64,000 bases of DNA from Sinonovacula constricta (taxonomy: Eukaryota; Mollusca; Bivalvia; Cardiida; Solecurtidae), in NCBI GenBank assembly GCA_007844125.1, contig CM017556.1:81212409-81276408 (forward strand), given 5' to 3'. Under the pieces are notes generated by a model, which made no database searches, was not told the origin of the DNA, and saw only the letters and a program-made list of their open reading frames with translations. Made by a program: the position numbers and the translations under genes. This document shows positions 54,301 through 57,300 of the stretch, in pieces; position 1 is the first letter of the stretch; the number at the start of each line of letters is the position of its first letter.

Positions 54301-57300
54301 ACTTCAATTATCTTTGTTTAAGAAATTTTATTTCTCTTTGTTTAAGATAACATTTATTTTGCAAATTGCTAGTTAAAACTTTTTTGGCAGAAAAGGGCTT
54401 ATAAATGTTTTTATTCATTACATACTGGTGAAGCAAGGTCTTTCTGTTCTGAACCAGCAACCCCATAATGTATCTGTCTGGGATGAGGTTCTTGACACCT
54501 GCTGCACCCTCTGGCACCTTGGTCACAGCCTAGAGACGACGAATTAAAACGGTGAAAATTTGAACAGCAGAAAACACAAGTCTCATATACATCTGTCAAA
54601 TCTTAAACTAAAAGTGGTATCCAACAATTTGGACCAAAAAAATTTAATTTAACATCTTAATTAACCACTGTTACTTGAACAGATCTCGCAAAATGCTGTT
54701 AACTGATATCCTACACCTGTCTGAAAATTAAACCATAATGCTACAATCGTCATTTCAAAAATGTACTTCCTATCTGAGCCCTGTTTCACAGTTAGCTATT
54801 TTTAAACTAAGAAAACCTCATCACCACTTATGTTTTAGCCCATCCCTGTTATCTGGTGTGATGTCGTTGTTAATTTTTATCAGGAATCCCAATGGTTATT
54901 ATGTGCAAATACCCCAAACAGAAGCAAGATATTGTTATATTTAAAGATGGCATCCAACAGTTAGGACCAGTTTTTCTCTCTCAAACATACAAATTAATTA
55001 TTGTTGCATGAAAAGATTCCATGAAATACTGTTTATTGATGTTCTACATCTATGTGAAAAGTAAAGATTAACACCCTGTTTGTTATTAGAAAACATGTAC
55101 TTCCCATCTGTGCCATGCTGCACAGTTAACTATTTTTTAACCAAGAGAATCAAATGACCACTTACTTTTGAGATCACATTTATCAATGTTTATATTTAGC
55201 AAAAATCCTCATCAAGAAAGAATCGGCTTTATTACAATTTTAATTTATCATAAGTAATACCGCAAATGCAAATTGAGTACGCCGCATATCCATGGCTGTT
55301 TGGAATAAACTCACTTGGATTCGACTTCAGACTACATTTTTAGTCGCTTAAGGGCAACTGCTTTTCATCAGTATTAGCGTCCTTGAACTGTATGTACAAA
55401 ATAGTGGCTGCAACTTTTGCTTGAAAAATATTGTCGAAAAACGTTCAGTCATTGTGTGTCGCGGTACAGTATCGCAATATACCAGTATATCGTGACAGCC
55501 CTGACTGAAACATATTACCATTAAACTAAACAAGAGGGCCATCATGGCCCTTAATCGCTTACCTGAGGACACAGGCTTTTAGTAGGCTCAAAGCTGGCAT
55601 CAAGTATTTAAGAGTTATTTACTTTAGAAATCTTTGGTGAAGATTGGACCATCAGTGTGACCACTGGGCTGATAACATTTTCTAGAATTTTACCTAGAAA
55701 CCTACTGTATCCACATGACCCACTTAAAAACATATGTAAGATTTCATACTGGCAAACATTCTGACCAAGTTTGGTGAAGATTTGGCCATCAATGTGTCTT
55801 CTAAATATTTTCACAAGGTGTTTTTTCCCTAAAATTTGACCTAGTGACCTACTTTTTTGACCCTTCGTGATCCAATAATATACTCATCGAAGATTTCATG
55901 CAGACAAACAATCTGATCAAATTTAGTGAAGATTGGACAATGAATGTAGCCTTTAGTATGTTTACATGCTTTTTTTGTGTTATGACATAGTGACCTCTTT
56001 TTTGACCCCATGTGACCCAATAACGAACTCGTCCAAGATTTCATGCAGACAAACATTTTGACAAAGTTTGGCCTGTAAATGTAGCCTCTAGTGTGTTAAC
56101 AAGCTTTTTGTACGATTTGACCTAGTGACTTACCTTTTGACCCCACATTACCCTGTTATAAACTCATCCATGATTTCATGCAGGCAAACATTCTGATCAA
56201 GTTTTGTGAAGATTAGACCATAAATGAGGCTTCTCGTTTGGTCACAAGCTTTTTCTAAAATTTGACCTAGTGACCTTCTTTTTTACCCCAAGTGAAATAT
56301 AACGATCTCATCTAAGATTGGTGAAGTTTTGGCTATAAATGTGGTCTCTAGTTAATTCAAAAGCTTTTTCTGAGGTTTGACCTAGTGACCTACTTTTTGA
56401 CCCCATGTGACTCAATAATGAAATCATCCAAGATTTCATGCAGACAAACATTCAGACCAAGTTTGATGAAGATTGTGCTATAAATGTGGTCTCTAGTATG
56501 TTCACTAGCTTTTTTACTAAAATTTGACCAAGTGACCTACCTTTTGACCCCACGTGACCCAATAAGTAACTCATCCAAGATTTTATGCAGACAAACATTC
56601 AGACCAAGTTTGATAAAGATTGGCCTATAAACAAGGACTCTAGTGTGTTCACAAGCTTTTTCTTAAATTAAACCTAGTGACCTACTTTTTGACTACACCT
56701 GACCCAGTTACGAAGTCATCCAAGATTTCATGCAGACAAACATTCTGACCAAGTTTGGTGAAGATTGGGCTATAAATGTGGTCTCTAGTGTGTTCACAAA
56801 TTTTTTTCTAAAATTTGACCTAGTGACCTACTTTTGACCCCAGGTGACCCAAAAATGAACTCATCCAAAATTTCATAGAGACAAACATTCTGACCAAGTT
56901 TGATGAAGATTGGATAAAAGCTGTGGCTTCTAGCGTGTTCACAAGCTAAATGGGACGACGGACAAAGCTGTATCAGAAAAGCTAACCTTGAGCACGTTGT
57001 ACTCAGGTGAGATAAAATGAAAGATTTAAAAGATTTTAAAAAACCTAGTGTCAGAATAAATTTAAAAGAAAGAACTATAAATACTGAAGGCAATTCACAC
57101 ACAAAAATAACTGAATTTTCAGAAATGTGATTCTTAATTGTGGTATCTGATAGTTTGCCAATATCAAATGCATTTAATAATATTTTCCCAGAGTTTTGGG
57201 CAATGTAGGCATAAACTCAAACTTAAGACTAAGTAAGGAGAATGTGAAGACTACCTATGTTGTACAACAGTGCAAATTTAGAAAAGTATCACTCTGAATG